Shown one piece after another: positions 17,199-25,009 of a stretch of 64,000 nt of DNA. The DNA lies in the NCBI GenBank assembly GCA_964404445.1, contig CAYOJW010000003.1, positions 248,001-312,000 on the forward strand, read 5' to 3'. Source of the DNA: UBA2336 sp964404445 (GTDB lineage: Bacteria; Bacteroidota; Bacteroidia; Cytophagales; Cyclobacteriaceae). The notes beneath the pieces are model-generated. The model saw only the letters and a program-made list of their open reading frames with translations. It was not told where the DNA came from and made no database searches. Numbering within the stretch: the stretch's first letter is position 1; every line of letters begins with the position of its first letter. A program made the position numbers and the translations under genes.

Positions 17199-20100
17199 GT
17201 GAAAAGACTTGTAGGCATTGTAACGGTTTTGTTTTTCGTGTGCCCGTGTACATTTCTGTATGCGCAGCAACCAGCCGGACTAAAATTTATTGAAAATAAA
17301 AACCAATGGGCTGATGATATTGATTTTGCGGCACGTGTGCCTGGAGGGCAACTTTTTGTTTCGCCAACGCAGTTTTCAGTATATCTGATCGATCAACAAG
17401 CCATAGACGACCGGCATCATCATAGTATTCACGGTGATGCTGATGAGAGTACCGGGCAGCCTGCCAATGCCGGTGATGCCATACAAGGCCATTTTATCTT
17501 GGTTAGTTTTCTGAACGCAAATTCAAAACCTCAACCAAGAACGTTCGGCAAATCGACTTCGTACTACAATTATTTTATTGGCAACGATGCAAACCGGTGG
17601 GCTTCACGCGCTCATGCTTACGCAGAAATTATTTACCCGGATGTATATGCCGGTATCGATGTTCGCATAACATCCGTCAACGAAAACCTGAAGTACGACT
17701 TTATTGTACACCCCGAAGTTTCGCCAGCATCCATACAGATCGCCTACAACGGTGCCGATGGCCTGTACCTCGATAACGGAAATCTGATGATTGAAACATC
17801 GCTGGGTACGCTTATTGAAAAGAAACCTTATGCCTATCAGGAAATAGACGGCTATGTATGTGAAGTGCCTTCAGCTTATAAATTGGAAGGTGATGTGTTG
17901 CACTTTGTTTTCCTCGAAGGGTATGATCACTGTTACGAGCTGATCATCGATCCGTTGCTGATATTCTCAACGTACTCAGGTTCAACAGCCGATAACTGGG
18001 GAAGTACGGCAACGCCTGGCGAGCGGGGCACATTGTATTCGTCTGGCATAACCAACGAAACAGGAGGCGGTAAGTACCCCGCTACACCGGGTACGTTTCA
18101 AACAAACTACGGTGGAATTTATGACATTGCTATCCTCAAGTACGATTCTACCGGAAGTCAACTGTTATACGCCAGTTACTTGGGGGGAACATCGAATGAA
18201 ACACCGCATAGCTTAGTGATGGATTCGGTTACACACGATCTGTTGGTATTAGGCTCAACCAGTTCGGCTAATTATCCCGTAAGTGCGCAGGCATTGGATA
18301 ATACCTTTAATGGTGGCACAACGTTAGGAACCAACGTAATTTCATACGCTAATGGGGTAGATATTGTGGTATCGCGTATTAGTGCAACAGGCGACCGGTT
18401 GATAAGTTCGACATTCTTAGGCGGAAGTGCCAACGATGGCGTTAACCCGCCTGGCGGTCCGTTAACCCGCAATTATGGCGATGAAATGCGTGGCGATATT
18501 ATTACCGATAAAAATGGTTATGTATATATTAGTTCGGTTACCAGTTCAACCGATTTTCCGGTAGCCAATAGTTTCCAGATAACGTATGGAGGAGGAGTAA
18601 CCGATGCAGTGCTGGTAAAACTTACGCCCGATTTGTCGTCCGTTGTGTGGGGCACATTTTTGGGTGGTTCGGAGTATGATGCATCGCACACCCTGAAATT
18701 TGATAGCCGTGGCAACATCTACATTGCTGGCGGAACTACGAGTACCGGGTTCCCGGTAACGGATAATGCCTATCAAAAGGTATTGGCAGGCGGTGCCGAT
18801 GGCTGGTTGGCGAAAGTGCTTAAAGACGGAAGTTCGATTGCGTACGCTACGTTTACCGGCACGCCTGGTTTTGATCAGGTTTACTTTGTTGATCTTAACC
18901 GGAACGATGAGGTTTTTGTATATGGGCAAACCAACGGCAGTATGCCGGTAACATCGGGGGCATACCGTAACCCAAACAGCGGGCAGTTTGTTCAGAAATT
19001 CACACACGAGTTAAACAGCATTATGTTCTCAACCGTGTTTGGTTCGGGTGGTGGTATTCCCAACATTTCGCCAACGGCATTTCTGGTAAACGATTGTAAT
19101 AATTTATACTTATCGGGTTGGGGCGGCCGCATTAACAACGGCCTGGGTTATTGGAACAGTAACACCATAGGCATGCCCACTACTACCGATGCCATACAGC
19201 GGACGAGCACCGGCTCTGATTTTTATTTCATGGTACTTACGGCCGATGCAACCGAATTGTTGTATGCAACTTACCTCGGTGGCACGCAATCGCGAACACA
19301 CGTAGATGGCGGCACCAGCCGGTTCGATAAAAGCGGTATCGTTTATCATGCAGTATGTTCAGGGTGTGCGTCATTAAATGCTTCCGGTGAGGCTACGTCC
19401 GATTTCCCCACAACACCGGGGGCGTGGTCGCGGTTAAACAGAAGTAATAACTGTAATAATGCTGCCTTTAAATTCGATTTATCATCGTTACGGGCACGTA
19501 TCCAAACCAACTCCGTTACCTTTAATGCACCGGGATTAGATAAAATTTGTTGGCCTGATCCGATCCGGTTTCAGAATCTGAGTTCCGGAGGTGAAACCTA
19601 TCAGTGGGATTTAGGCGATGGCACTGCACTGGTGAAAGCTGATACGACTTCGTTTGTTCATCAATACGTAGAACCGGGCGATTACACCGTTACGTTGCGT
19701 GCCATTGATCAATCAACCTGTACGGGTGTTGATGTGGCACATAAAGTTGTACATGTTTATCCCAATAACGGGAAAGCCCAGGATGATTTGGATATTTGTT
19801 TTGGTACGGAATATACATTGTCGGCATCGGGTGGTGCCGTGTATGCGTGGAGCCTGAAAGACCAGACAATCATTACGCCAACGGTTACCCCGGAAGACAC
19901 AACCACATATTATGTTAAAATCACAACAGCCGATGGTTGTGTGAAGCACGATTCGGTACAGGTTAATGTTGTGCCGTTTATTGACCTTGATTTTTCGTAC
20001 AGATTTGTAACCGATTGTTTTTCGCGTCCGGCTGTTGCCGTACGAAATCGTACAAAAGCCAAGGCCGATGAAACCTATATTTTTAATTTCAGCGATGGCT

Positions 20101-20492
20101 TTACAACCGATGCCGATGAAACCGTTCACGCCTTTGCCGAAGACAATACTTATACCGTAAAACTTTCGGGCATAAAAGAGTTTTGTGTTTATGAAAAAGA
20201 AGTAACCTTACCGGTTTATACGCTTAAAGTGCCCAATATATTTACACCTACTGTATCGGCAGGCATTAACGATACGTTTTTCATTCAATACGGTGAAAAC
20301 CTGCAAGAGCCTGCAGCGATCGGGTTGAAAGTAGATTTAAAGATAGTTAACCGGTGGGGCAGCAAAGTATATGAATCGGCCGATTACCGAAACGATTGGA
20401 CGGCCTCCAACATCGATGCCGGTATTTATTATTATCATCTTCAGGTTGGCCCGTATGCCGAGTGCAAAGGATGGCTGCAGGTGGTAAAGTAA
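17199..20492 (+). CDS. Secreted SBBP-repeat/PKD protein with gliding-motility-type (T9SS type B) C-terminal domain
   Basis: A 1097-residue extracellular protein. A signal peptide (VLFFVCPCTFLYAQ) is followed by an N-terminal domain beginning KFIENKNQWADDIDFAARVPGGQ, then about seven beta-propeller-like SBBP repeats with the recurring ILKYDSTGSQLLYASYLGG and KLTPDLSSVVWGTFLGGS pattern, a PKD domain (YQWDLGDGTALVKADTTSFVHQY), an Ig-like part and the C-terminal sorting domain with PNIFTPTVSAGINDTF and VNRWGSKVYES. The last is the CHU_C / gliding-motility-associated domain that directs export by the type IX system. The start is GTG at 17199; no ATG precedes the signal peptide. Likely a surface adhesin; ligand unknown. 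Confidence 0.9.
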   Translation: MKRLVGIVTVLFFVCPCTFLYAQQPAGLKFIENKNQWADDIDFAARVPGGQLFVSPTQFSVYLIDQQAIDDRHHHSIHGDADESTGQPANAGDAIQGHFILVSFLNANSKPQPRTFGKSTSYYNYFIGNDANRWASRAHAYAEIIYPDVYAGIDVRITSVNENLKYDFIVHPEVSPASIQIAYNGADGLYLDNGNLMIETSLGTLIEKKPYAYQEIDGYVCEVPSAYKLEGDVLHFVFLEGYDHCYELIIDPLLIFSTYSGSTADNWGSTATPGERGTLYSSGITNETGGGKYPATPGTFQTNYGGIYDIAILKYDSTGSQLLYASYLGGTSNETPHSLVMDSVTHDLLVLGSTSSANYPVSAQALDNTFNGGTTLGTNVISYANGVDIVVSRISATGDRLISSTFLGGSANDGVNPPGGPLTRNYGDEMRGDIITDKNGYVYISSVTSSTDFPVANSFQITYGGGVTDAVLVKLTPDLSSVVWGTFLGGSEYDASHTLKFDSRGNIYIAGGTTSTGFPVTDNAYQKVLAGGADGWLAKVLKDGSSIAYATFTGTPGFDQVYFVDLNRNDEVFVYGQTNGSMPVTSGAYRNPNSGQFVQKFTHELNSIMFSTVFGSGGGIPNISPTAFLVNDCNNLYLSGWGGRINNGLGYWNSNTIGMPTTTDAIQRTSTGSDFYFMVLTADATELLYATYLGGTQSRTHVDGGTSRFDKSGIVYHAVCSGCASLNASGEATSDFPTTPGAWSRLNRSNNCNNAAFKFDLSSLRARIQTNSVTFNAPGLDKICWPDPIRFQNLSSGGETYQWDLGDGTALVKADTTSFVHQYVEPGDYTVTLRAIDQSTCTGVDVAHKVVHVYPNNGKAQDDLDICFGTEYTLSASGGAVYAWSLKDQTIITPTVTPEDTTTYYVKITTADGCVKHDSVQVNVVPFIDLDFSYRFVTDCFSRPAVAVRNRTKAKADETYIFNFSDGFTTDADETVHAFAEDNTYTVKLSGIKEFCVYEKEVTLPVYTLKVPNIFTPTVSAGINDTFFIQYGENLQEPAAIGLKVDLKIVNRWGSKVYESADYRNDWTASNIDAGIYYYHLQVGPYAECKGWLQVVK

Positions 20493-20549
20493 TGTACCGT
20501 TGGTAATTAAAAATCTTCTGATTAACATTGCAGCCTCTTTGTAAAAGAA

Positions 20550-20619
20550 GGGCCCTTAGCTCAGCTGGTTATCCCGATAGCTATCGGGACTGACTCATAA
20601 TCAGGGTGTCGTAAAAGTT
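20550..20619 (+). pseudogene. Broken copy of the CAT-anticodon tRNA with an inserted palindrome
   Basis: Starts GGGCCCTTAGCTCAGCTGGTTA, matching the 5' half of the intact tRNA 100 bases downstream. Then the second half of the D stem is replaced by the perfect 18-bp palindrome TCCCGATAGCTATCGGGA (20572-20589). The anticodon arm CTGACTCATAATCAG follows unchanged. Similarity fades after GTCG, so the T arm and the 3' acceptor strand are absent. It cannot fold as a tRNA. Confidence 0.7.
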
Positions 20620-20649
20620 GTTTTTTGTAATATTGAGTTTTTATTAATC

Positions 20650-20723
20650 GGGCCCATAGCTCAGTTGGTTAGAGCACCTGACTCATAATCAGGGGGTCGC
20701 AGGATCGTGCCCTGCTGGGCCCA
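20650..20723 (+). tRNA. tRNA with CAT anticodon (elongator Met or Ile2)
   Basis: 74 bases with acceptor GGGCCCA/TGGGCCC-type pairing, D arm GCTCAGTTGGTTAGAGC, anticodon arm CCTGA-CTCATAA-TCAGG (anticodon CAT), and T stem GCAGG/CCTGC, discriminator A. CCA is not encoded. The D arm is not that of an initiator tRNA. Elongator methionine and lysidine-modified isoleucine tRNAs cannot be separated safely by eye. The T loop reads ATCGTGC instead of the usual TTCRANY. Confidence 0.85.
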
Positions 20724-20724
20724 C

Positions 20725-20758
20725 AGGGCTTCGGGTTATTTGCCGGAAGCCCTTTTTT
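20725..20758 (+). terminator. Intrinsic terminator after the CAT tRNA
   Basis: AGGGCTTC and GAAGCCCT form the stem, with two further G-C pairs inside, followed by six T residues. It begins two bases past the tRNA. Confidence 0.8.
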
Positions 20759-20804
20759 ATGTATCGGTACGCTTCATTATTGCTACGTTATATATAGCAT
20801 TCAC

Positions 20805-21053
20805 TTGGATAAATATTATGTGGGTGAAACGAGTGATTTTACCAGTCGTATTGAAAGGCACAATAGTGGGTTTTCTACATTCACATCAAAAGCAAAAGAC
20901 TGGAAACTCTTTCTCTTAATTCCATGCCCGGATAAATCAACTGCGCTGAAAATCGAGCGGCACATCAAATCAATGAAAAGCCGAAAGTATATTGAAAATC
21001 TGGTTCGTTACCCTGAAATGTATGAAAAACTTATCCACAGGTATTGCAGCTGA
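20805..21053 (+). CDS. GIY-YIG nuclease superfamily protein, start uncertain
   Basis: Small UvrC-type GIY-YIG domain protein of the YhbQ-like group. From the TTG at 20805 it reads LDKYYVGETSDFTSRIERHNSG then ALKIERHIKSMKSRKYIENL, with the YVG part, the arginine helix and the KxxExxIK-type helix with the catalytic glutamate. The frame is open further up: codons from 20769 give TLHYCYVIYSIH, which contains the first strand of the domain. No ATG, GTG or TTG starts that extension; the only nearby ATG (20759) is in another frame. So either a rare start codon is used, or a small frameshift has separated the ATG from the body. It lies just downstream of the tRNA terminator and may be non-functional. 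Confidence 0.65.
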   Translation: MDKYYVGETSDFTSRIERHNSGFSTFTSKAKDWKLFLLIPCPDKSTALKIERHIKSMKSRKYIENLVRYPEMYEKLIHRYCS

Positions 21054-21088
21054 AGTGGCTTTTATTTTGGGCTGCAAACTTTTTATCA

Positions 21089-22018
21089 TCACCGTTTTGG
21101 TGGTTTGTTTCGTGGCTTGGGCCACGGGTATTTAGTGGTACGGTGTGGCTTGAACTCCTGTTTCTTATTCGATTTCTTTACTTCATCGCGTTTGTTGATC
21201 ACGAAGGTGCGTGCAAAACCAAACGTTAGCGATAAAAACAGGTCGCGCCTGGCACCGGGCATTTCGTATAAGGCTTCGTTGTTATTAATGCGGTCGATGC
21301 GTTCGCTTGTGCGGGGCTCTAAAATGCCAATGTTACCGCGCAGGTCAAATGATGCGCGCCACTTATCGTTAAAATCCCAGTCGGAGCGAAACCCGAGCGC
21401 ACCAAACAATTGTATTTTTTGGTAATCGTTAAGCGTAGCCATTTTACTGTTTACGGCTGGCGCCAGCACGCCATCGTATTGTACCTGGTAACCGGGGTAT
21501 TGTTGTTCAAACTCCTGGTTTTTGGCAGAGGGATAAATGCCCGTGAGCGCGACAGGGAATTTGTATATATCAGAACGGTGGCGCATGGTTTCGTTGGCAT
21601 CCAGCAATATGCCTGCGGCAACCGAGCCTACAAAGCTCACTTTAAAAAATGCCATATCGATAATAGGCACTTTCAAACTGATGGGCACCTGCACGTAGGT
21701 CAGGTCAATGCTGCGTTCACCGGCCTCACCGCCATTAGAGTTAATCACGCTAAAGTTTTGGCCGATGCGGATCAGGGCAGGGTCTAACATAAAACCGTAT
21801 TTTTCTTTTTCCATACCAAGGTGAAGCCCGATGGGCGAAAACTTAATATCGAACGATGAACGGTAGCGCGAATCTTTGCTGATACCGTTATCCCAATGAT
21901 AGGGTACGGATATACCTGTAAAAACACCAATGGTTTTAACTTTTTGAGCAACGGCTGGCAGCGTGAATAAAAATGCAAAAAGTGCAAGAGTACACGCAAA
22001 AAGTGGCTTTTTTAACAT
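21089..22018 (-). CDS. Outer-membrane beta-barrel protein (PorT/porin-like)
   Basis: A 309-residue exported protein. The start at 22018 gives MLKKPLFACTLALFAFLFTLPAVAQ, a clear signal peptide; a longer frame to 22147 adds no recognisable domain. The mature part begins VKTIGVFTGISVPYHWDNG and shows amphipathic strands of an eight- to ten-stranded barrel (YVQVPISLKVPI, FFKVSFVGSVAAGILLD, LFLSLTFGFARTFVI). The barrel is followed by an unusual basic, proline-rich tail of about 35 residues, after VINKRDEVKKSNKKQ, which should face the periplasm. It resembles PorT-type or OMP_b-brl_2 barrels but I cannot assign a family firmly. Divergent from the OmpA-like gene. Confidence 0.7.
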   Translation of the reverse strand: MLKKPLFACTLALFAFLFTLPAVAQKVKTIGVFTGISVPYHWDNGISKDSRYRSSFDIKFSPIGLHLGMEKEKYGFMLDPALIRIGQNFSVINSNGGEAGERSIDLTYVQVPISLKVPIIDMAFFKVSFVGSVAAGILLDANETMRHRSDIYKFPVALTGIYPSAKNQEFEQQYPGYQVQYDGVLAPAVNSKMATLNDYQKIQLFGALGFRSDWDFNDKWRASFDLRGNIGILEPRTSERIDRINNNEALYEMPGARRDLFLSLTFGFARTFVINKRDEVKKSNKKQEFKPHRTTKYPWPKPRNKPPKR

Positions 22019-22275
22019 GAAAAGTATAATCAGTAAGCTAAAATAAGGATTATAATTAAATCTGCCATTCTGCCTTCCGCATTTGCCTGTTAACCGCCAT
22101 AAAACCCGGTTGACCGATCGTTTTTCATACATTCGGTACATGAGCACTCAACGGCTATTCAGCCAACCATACACATGGCAATACCCTGCAATATACTATA
22201 TACATGGATAACCAATTAGTTGTACCTTGTGGTATAAATACAGACGGTTCAGTAAATCAGATTTTCAGTTGGTTT

Positions 22276-22695
22276 ATGGGTTATCTTCGGTATATAAAAT
22301 TCGGATTGATCGTATGGCTGTTCACTGTACAGGTTGCCGTTGCCAGGCAACAGGAAATCCGTATGAGTATTTATTTTGGCGGAGGCGATTACAGTGTTGA
22401 TACCCTTCAGGCCGAAACATTGCATCACTGGCTCGATTCAATCCCCAACCTTGAGCGGTACGAGGTACAGTTGATCAGCCATACCGACCCCATCGGAGGG
22501 CGGCAGTACAACGAATGGCTTTCGCGTATGCGCAGCGAAACCGTAAAACAATTAGTGCTTCAAAAAGAAATCCCTGAGCATAAAATCAGCATAAAAGACT
22601 GGGGACTTGACAATGCCGTTTACACCAATCGCACCCGCCAGGGTATGCGGCTCAACCGCAGGGTTGACGTTATCCTGTACCCGGTAGTGTTTTAA
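22276..22695 (+). CDS. Small OmpA-domain protein
   Basis: A 139-residue exported protein. The start giving MGYLRYIKFGLIVWLFTVQVAVARQQ provides a signal peptide; an ATG 72 bases earlier (22204) gives a 24-residue extension before it and cannot be excluded. The mature part is an OmpA C-terminal-like domain: VQLISHTDPIGGRQYNEWLSRMRSETVKQLVLQ followed by RQGMRLNRRVDVILYPVVF. The conserved D and R that bind diaminopimelate in OmpA are at HTD and NRRVDV. It has no barrel, so it would be a soluble or loosely bound periplasmic peptidoglycan binder. Confidence 0.75.
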   Translation: MGYLRYIKFGLIVWLFTVQVAVARQQEIRMSIYFGGGDYSVDTLQAETLHHWLDSIPNLERYEVQLISHTDPIGGRQYNEWLSRMRSETVKQLVLQKEIPEHKISIKDWGLDNAVYTNRTRQGMRLNRRVDVILYPVVF

Positions 22696-22799
22696 TACTG
22701 TCCGATTTAGGACATCTATTTGCAAATACGGACGAATTACGGGACGAAACCTGCGATATTACACGCTAAAACCGCCTTTGTACCCTTGGCATATTTATT

Positions 22800-22813
22800 G
22801 GCAACCGGTTGCC
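22800..22813. promoter_or_regulatory. Perfect 14-bp palindrome upstream of the ABC/TolC genes
   Basis: GGCAACCGGTTGCC ends 15 bases before the ABC ATPase start. A second palindrome TATTTGCAAATA is at 22717-22728 in the same 130-base gap. Position and symmetry suit a repressor operator, but no regulator gene adjoins. Confidence 0.4.
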
Positions 22814-22828
22814 TGTAAACTACGATGA

Positions 22829-23515
22829 ATGATTAAACTACGCGATATTGACAAGTACGTTGACTCCCGTTTTCAACGCACGTTTATCCTCAAAGGCATT
22901 AATTTGGATGTTGAGCAGGGCGAATTTCTAACCATCATGGGCCCCAGCGGTGCGGGCAAATCCACATTGATGAACATTATTGGGTTGTTAGACGAACCCT
23001 CGGCCGGTGAGTATTATTTCTTCGATGAGCCGGTGCATAAACTCCGCGAAAAACAAAAGTCGGATATGCACAAAAACTACATCGGGTTTATTTTTCAGGC
23101 GTACCATCTTATTGATGAGCTAACGGTGTACGAAAACATCGAAACACCCCTGTTGTATAAAGGCGTTGGTTCAAGCCAGCGCAAAAGCATGGTGGCCGAG
23201 TTGTTAGACCGCTTTAACATGGTTGCAAAAAAAGATTTGTTTCCCGAACAACTCAGTGGCGGGCAGCAGCAATTGGTAGGCATTGCGCGCGCCATTATCG
23301 GGCAACCCAAACTGTTGCTGGCCGATGAGCCAACCGGTAACCTGCATTCCGGGCAGGGCAAACAGATTATGGAAACCTTCAAGAAGTTGAACGATGAGGG
23401 CATCACCATCATCCAGGTAACGCACTCAGAAGATAATGCCCGGTACGGCAAACGCATTGTTACTGTAAGCGATGGCATGGTACAATCGGATGTTCAGGTT
23501 GAAAACAGAAATTAA
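22829..23515 (+). CDS. ABC transporter ATP-binding protein, MacB/LolD clade
   Basis: A 228-residue ATPase with Walker A IMGPSGAGKSTLMNI, Q-loop IFQAYHLI, signature LSGGQQQLVGIARA, Walker B LLLADEPTGNLHSGQG and H-loop VTHSED. The signature QQL rather than QQR is a small departure. The start ATG at 22829 overlaps an out-of-frame ATGA. It is followed six bases later by a TolC-type gene, so a tripartite efflux role is likely. The membrane permease and adaptor are not next to it. Confidence 0.9.
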   Translation: MIKLRDIDKYVDSRFQRTFILKGINLDVEQGEFLTIMGPSGAGKSTLMNIIGLLDEPSAGEYYFFDEPVHKLREKQKSDMHKNYIGFIFQAYHLIDELTVYENIETPLLYKGVGSSQRKSMVAELLDRFNMVAKKDLFPEQLSGGQQQLVGIARAIIGQPKLLLADEPTGNLHSGQGKQIMETFKKLNDEGITIIQVTHSEDNARYGKRIVTVSDGMVQSDVQVENRN

Positions 23516-23521
23516 CGGACG

Positions 23522-24862
23522 ATGAGGAGTATAATAATTTTATGCGCTTTAGCCCTGACGATAACCGCGTACGGACAGGTTGATTCTGCCCAAACGGTAT
23601 TATCATTTGACGAGGCGGTTAAAATAGCGTTAGACAAAAATATAAACCTGAAGACTCAGGAAAACGCAGTTGACCGCGCCAATGCGCAACTGGTACAGGC
23701 GGGGGCGCAAATGTTGCTGCCTTCCGTACAAATAAGTGGCGACATCTACGGCCGGAAAGGCCGTCAGCAAATTCAAAACCCCGAAACCAGCCAGGTCGAG
23801 TTTGTCGATGTGGTGTCCAATAACTTTGGCGGGAGCTTAAATGCGAGCTTTCCTTTATTTAACGGGCTAAACCGCATTCAAACTTTTCGGGCAGGTATTA
23901 CCAACCTGCGTGCACAGGCTTATGGTGAAGAGCGCGCCCGCCAAACCGTTGTTTTTACCGTAGCACAACAATACATGCAAATTTTGCTCAGTTACGAGTT
24001 GTACTTAATTGCAAAAGATAACCATCGAAACCAGACTGAGAATTTGCGACAGATTTTAGAGAAGGTTGAATTAGGTGCGTTAGCTCCGGTTGACCAGTAC
24101 AATCAATTAGCAGAGGTGAAGCGGTTAGAGGCGGTTGCCATCCAGGCGTTGAATGCATACGAAACCGATAAATTGTTGTTAGCACAAACCCTACAACTTG
24201 AACCGGGTTTCGATTTCAGGGTAGAAAACCCGGGATTTTCTGTAGAATACGCAGTACAGCTAAATGTTAACCTCGATGAATTGTACGAAACCGCCATTAC
24301 CTCGCGCCCCGATTTCATGCAGCAACGGTTAACGGTGCGAAGCAATGCGCAAACCGTTAATGCTTTGCGTGGAAACTATCTCCCAAGCTTATCCATGTTT
24401 TATAATTATGGTACAGGGTATAACTCACAAGTTACTTTTTCTATGAAAGATCAAATACTTGATATTAACCCATACCATTTCTACGGACTTTCATTCAGCA
24501 TTCCTATTCTAAATGGCTTTAACACCCGTACACGGGTGCAGTTGGCTAAGATCGACTTAAAGAACAGCGCGTTAATAGAAAGCAACCTCAAAACCACAAT
24601 ATACCGCGAGGTTAAAACCGCTTACCTGAATTACGAAACATCCAAAGCCTCTTATGTGTCGGCTGTTAACCGGCTCGAAGCGGCAACCGAAGCTTACGAC
24701 CTTGAAAAAGAACGCTACAATTTAGGTGCATCTTCTTTTTTTGAATTTTCGCAAGCCAACAACGCCTTAATTCTGGGGCAGGCCGCCAAAGCACAGGCCG
24801 AATACACCCTGATGTTCCAGGAAACGATATTGAACTACCAAATCGGCAAGCTGAAACTTTAG
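23522..24862 (+). CDS. TolC-family outer-membrane efflux protein
   Basis: A 446-residue exported protein. The signal peptide MRSIIILCALALTITAYGQ is followed by two copies of the outer-membrane-factor repeat: LSFDEAVKIALDKNINLKTQENAVDRANAQL and a second helical half beginning ELYETAITSRPDFMQQRLTVRSN. Long coiled-coil helices with LNAYETDKLLLAQTL and LEKERYNLGASSFFEFSQA are typical. It should form the trimeric exit duct for the adjacent ATPase's efflux pump or another system. A terminator-like hairpin follows 40 bases later. Confidence 0.92.
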   Translation: MRSIIILCALALTITAYGQVDSAQTVLSFDEAVKIALDKNINLKTQENAVDRANAQLVQAGAQMLLPSVQISGDIYGRKGRQQIQNPETSQVEFVDVVSNNFGGSLNASFPLFNGLNRIQTFRAGITNLRAQAYGEERARQTVVFTVAQQYMQILLSYELYLIAKDNHRNQTENLRQILEKVELGALAPVDQYNQLAEVKRLEAVAIQALNAYETDKLLLAQTLQLEPGFDFRVENPGFSVEYAVQLNVNLDELYETAITSRPDFMQQRLTVRSNAQTVNALRGNYLPSLSMFYNYGTGYNSQVTFSMKDQILDINPYHFYGLSFSIPILNGFNTRTRVQLAKIDLKNSALIESNLKTTIYREVKTAYLNYETSKASYVSAVNRLEAATEAYDLEKERYNLGASSFFEFSQANNALILGQAAKAQAEYTLMFQETILNYQIGKLKL

Positions 24863-24893
24863 CGTAAAACGTGCCTAATTCCTTAAAAATCAC

Positions 24894-24931
24894 TACATTT
24901 GCAGCCCTGTTCAGTCGAGCAGGGCTTTTTT
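24894..24931 (+). promoter_or_regulatory. Promoter-like -7 element followed by terminator hairpin in the rpsA leader
   Basis: TACATTTG (24894-24901) fits the TAnnTTTG -7 element; no good -33 TTG is seen. Directly after it, 24903-24912 and 24917-24926 form a ten-pair stem (AGCCCTGTTC with GAGCAGGGCT) ending in six T. The hairpin may end the tolC transcript, or act as an attenuator in the rpsA leader. Confidence 0.55.
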
Positions 24932-25009
24932 CATTGAAAAGAGCATAGTTTAAACCAAAATTGCAGTAAACAGGCTCGGTTGCTGCATGTAACAAGGGCA
25001 AAATTCATT

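Noticed and set aside
20550..20723. tRNA-associated integration site of a mobile island
   Set aside because: The copy duplicates the 5' half of the tRNA, while integrases usually regenerate the 3' end, and no integrase gene is in the window.
21105..21787. Plus-strand frames opposite the beta-barrel gene
   Set aside because: They are antisense to a complete signal-peptide-bearing gene and show no domain.
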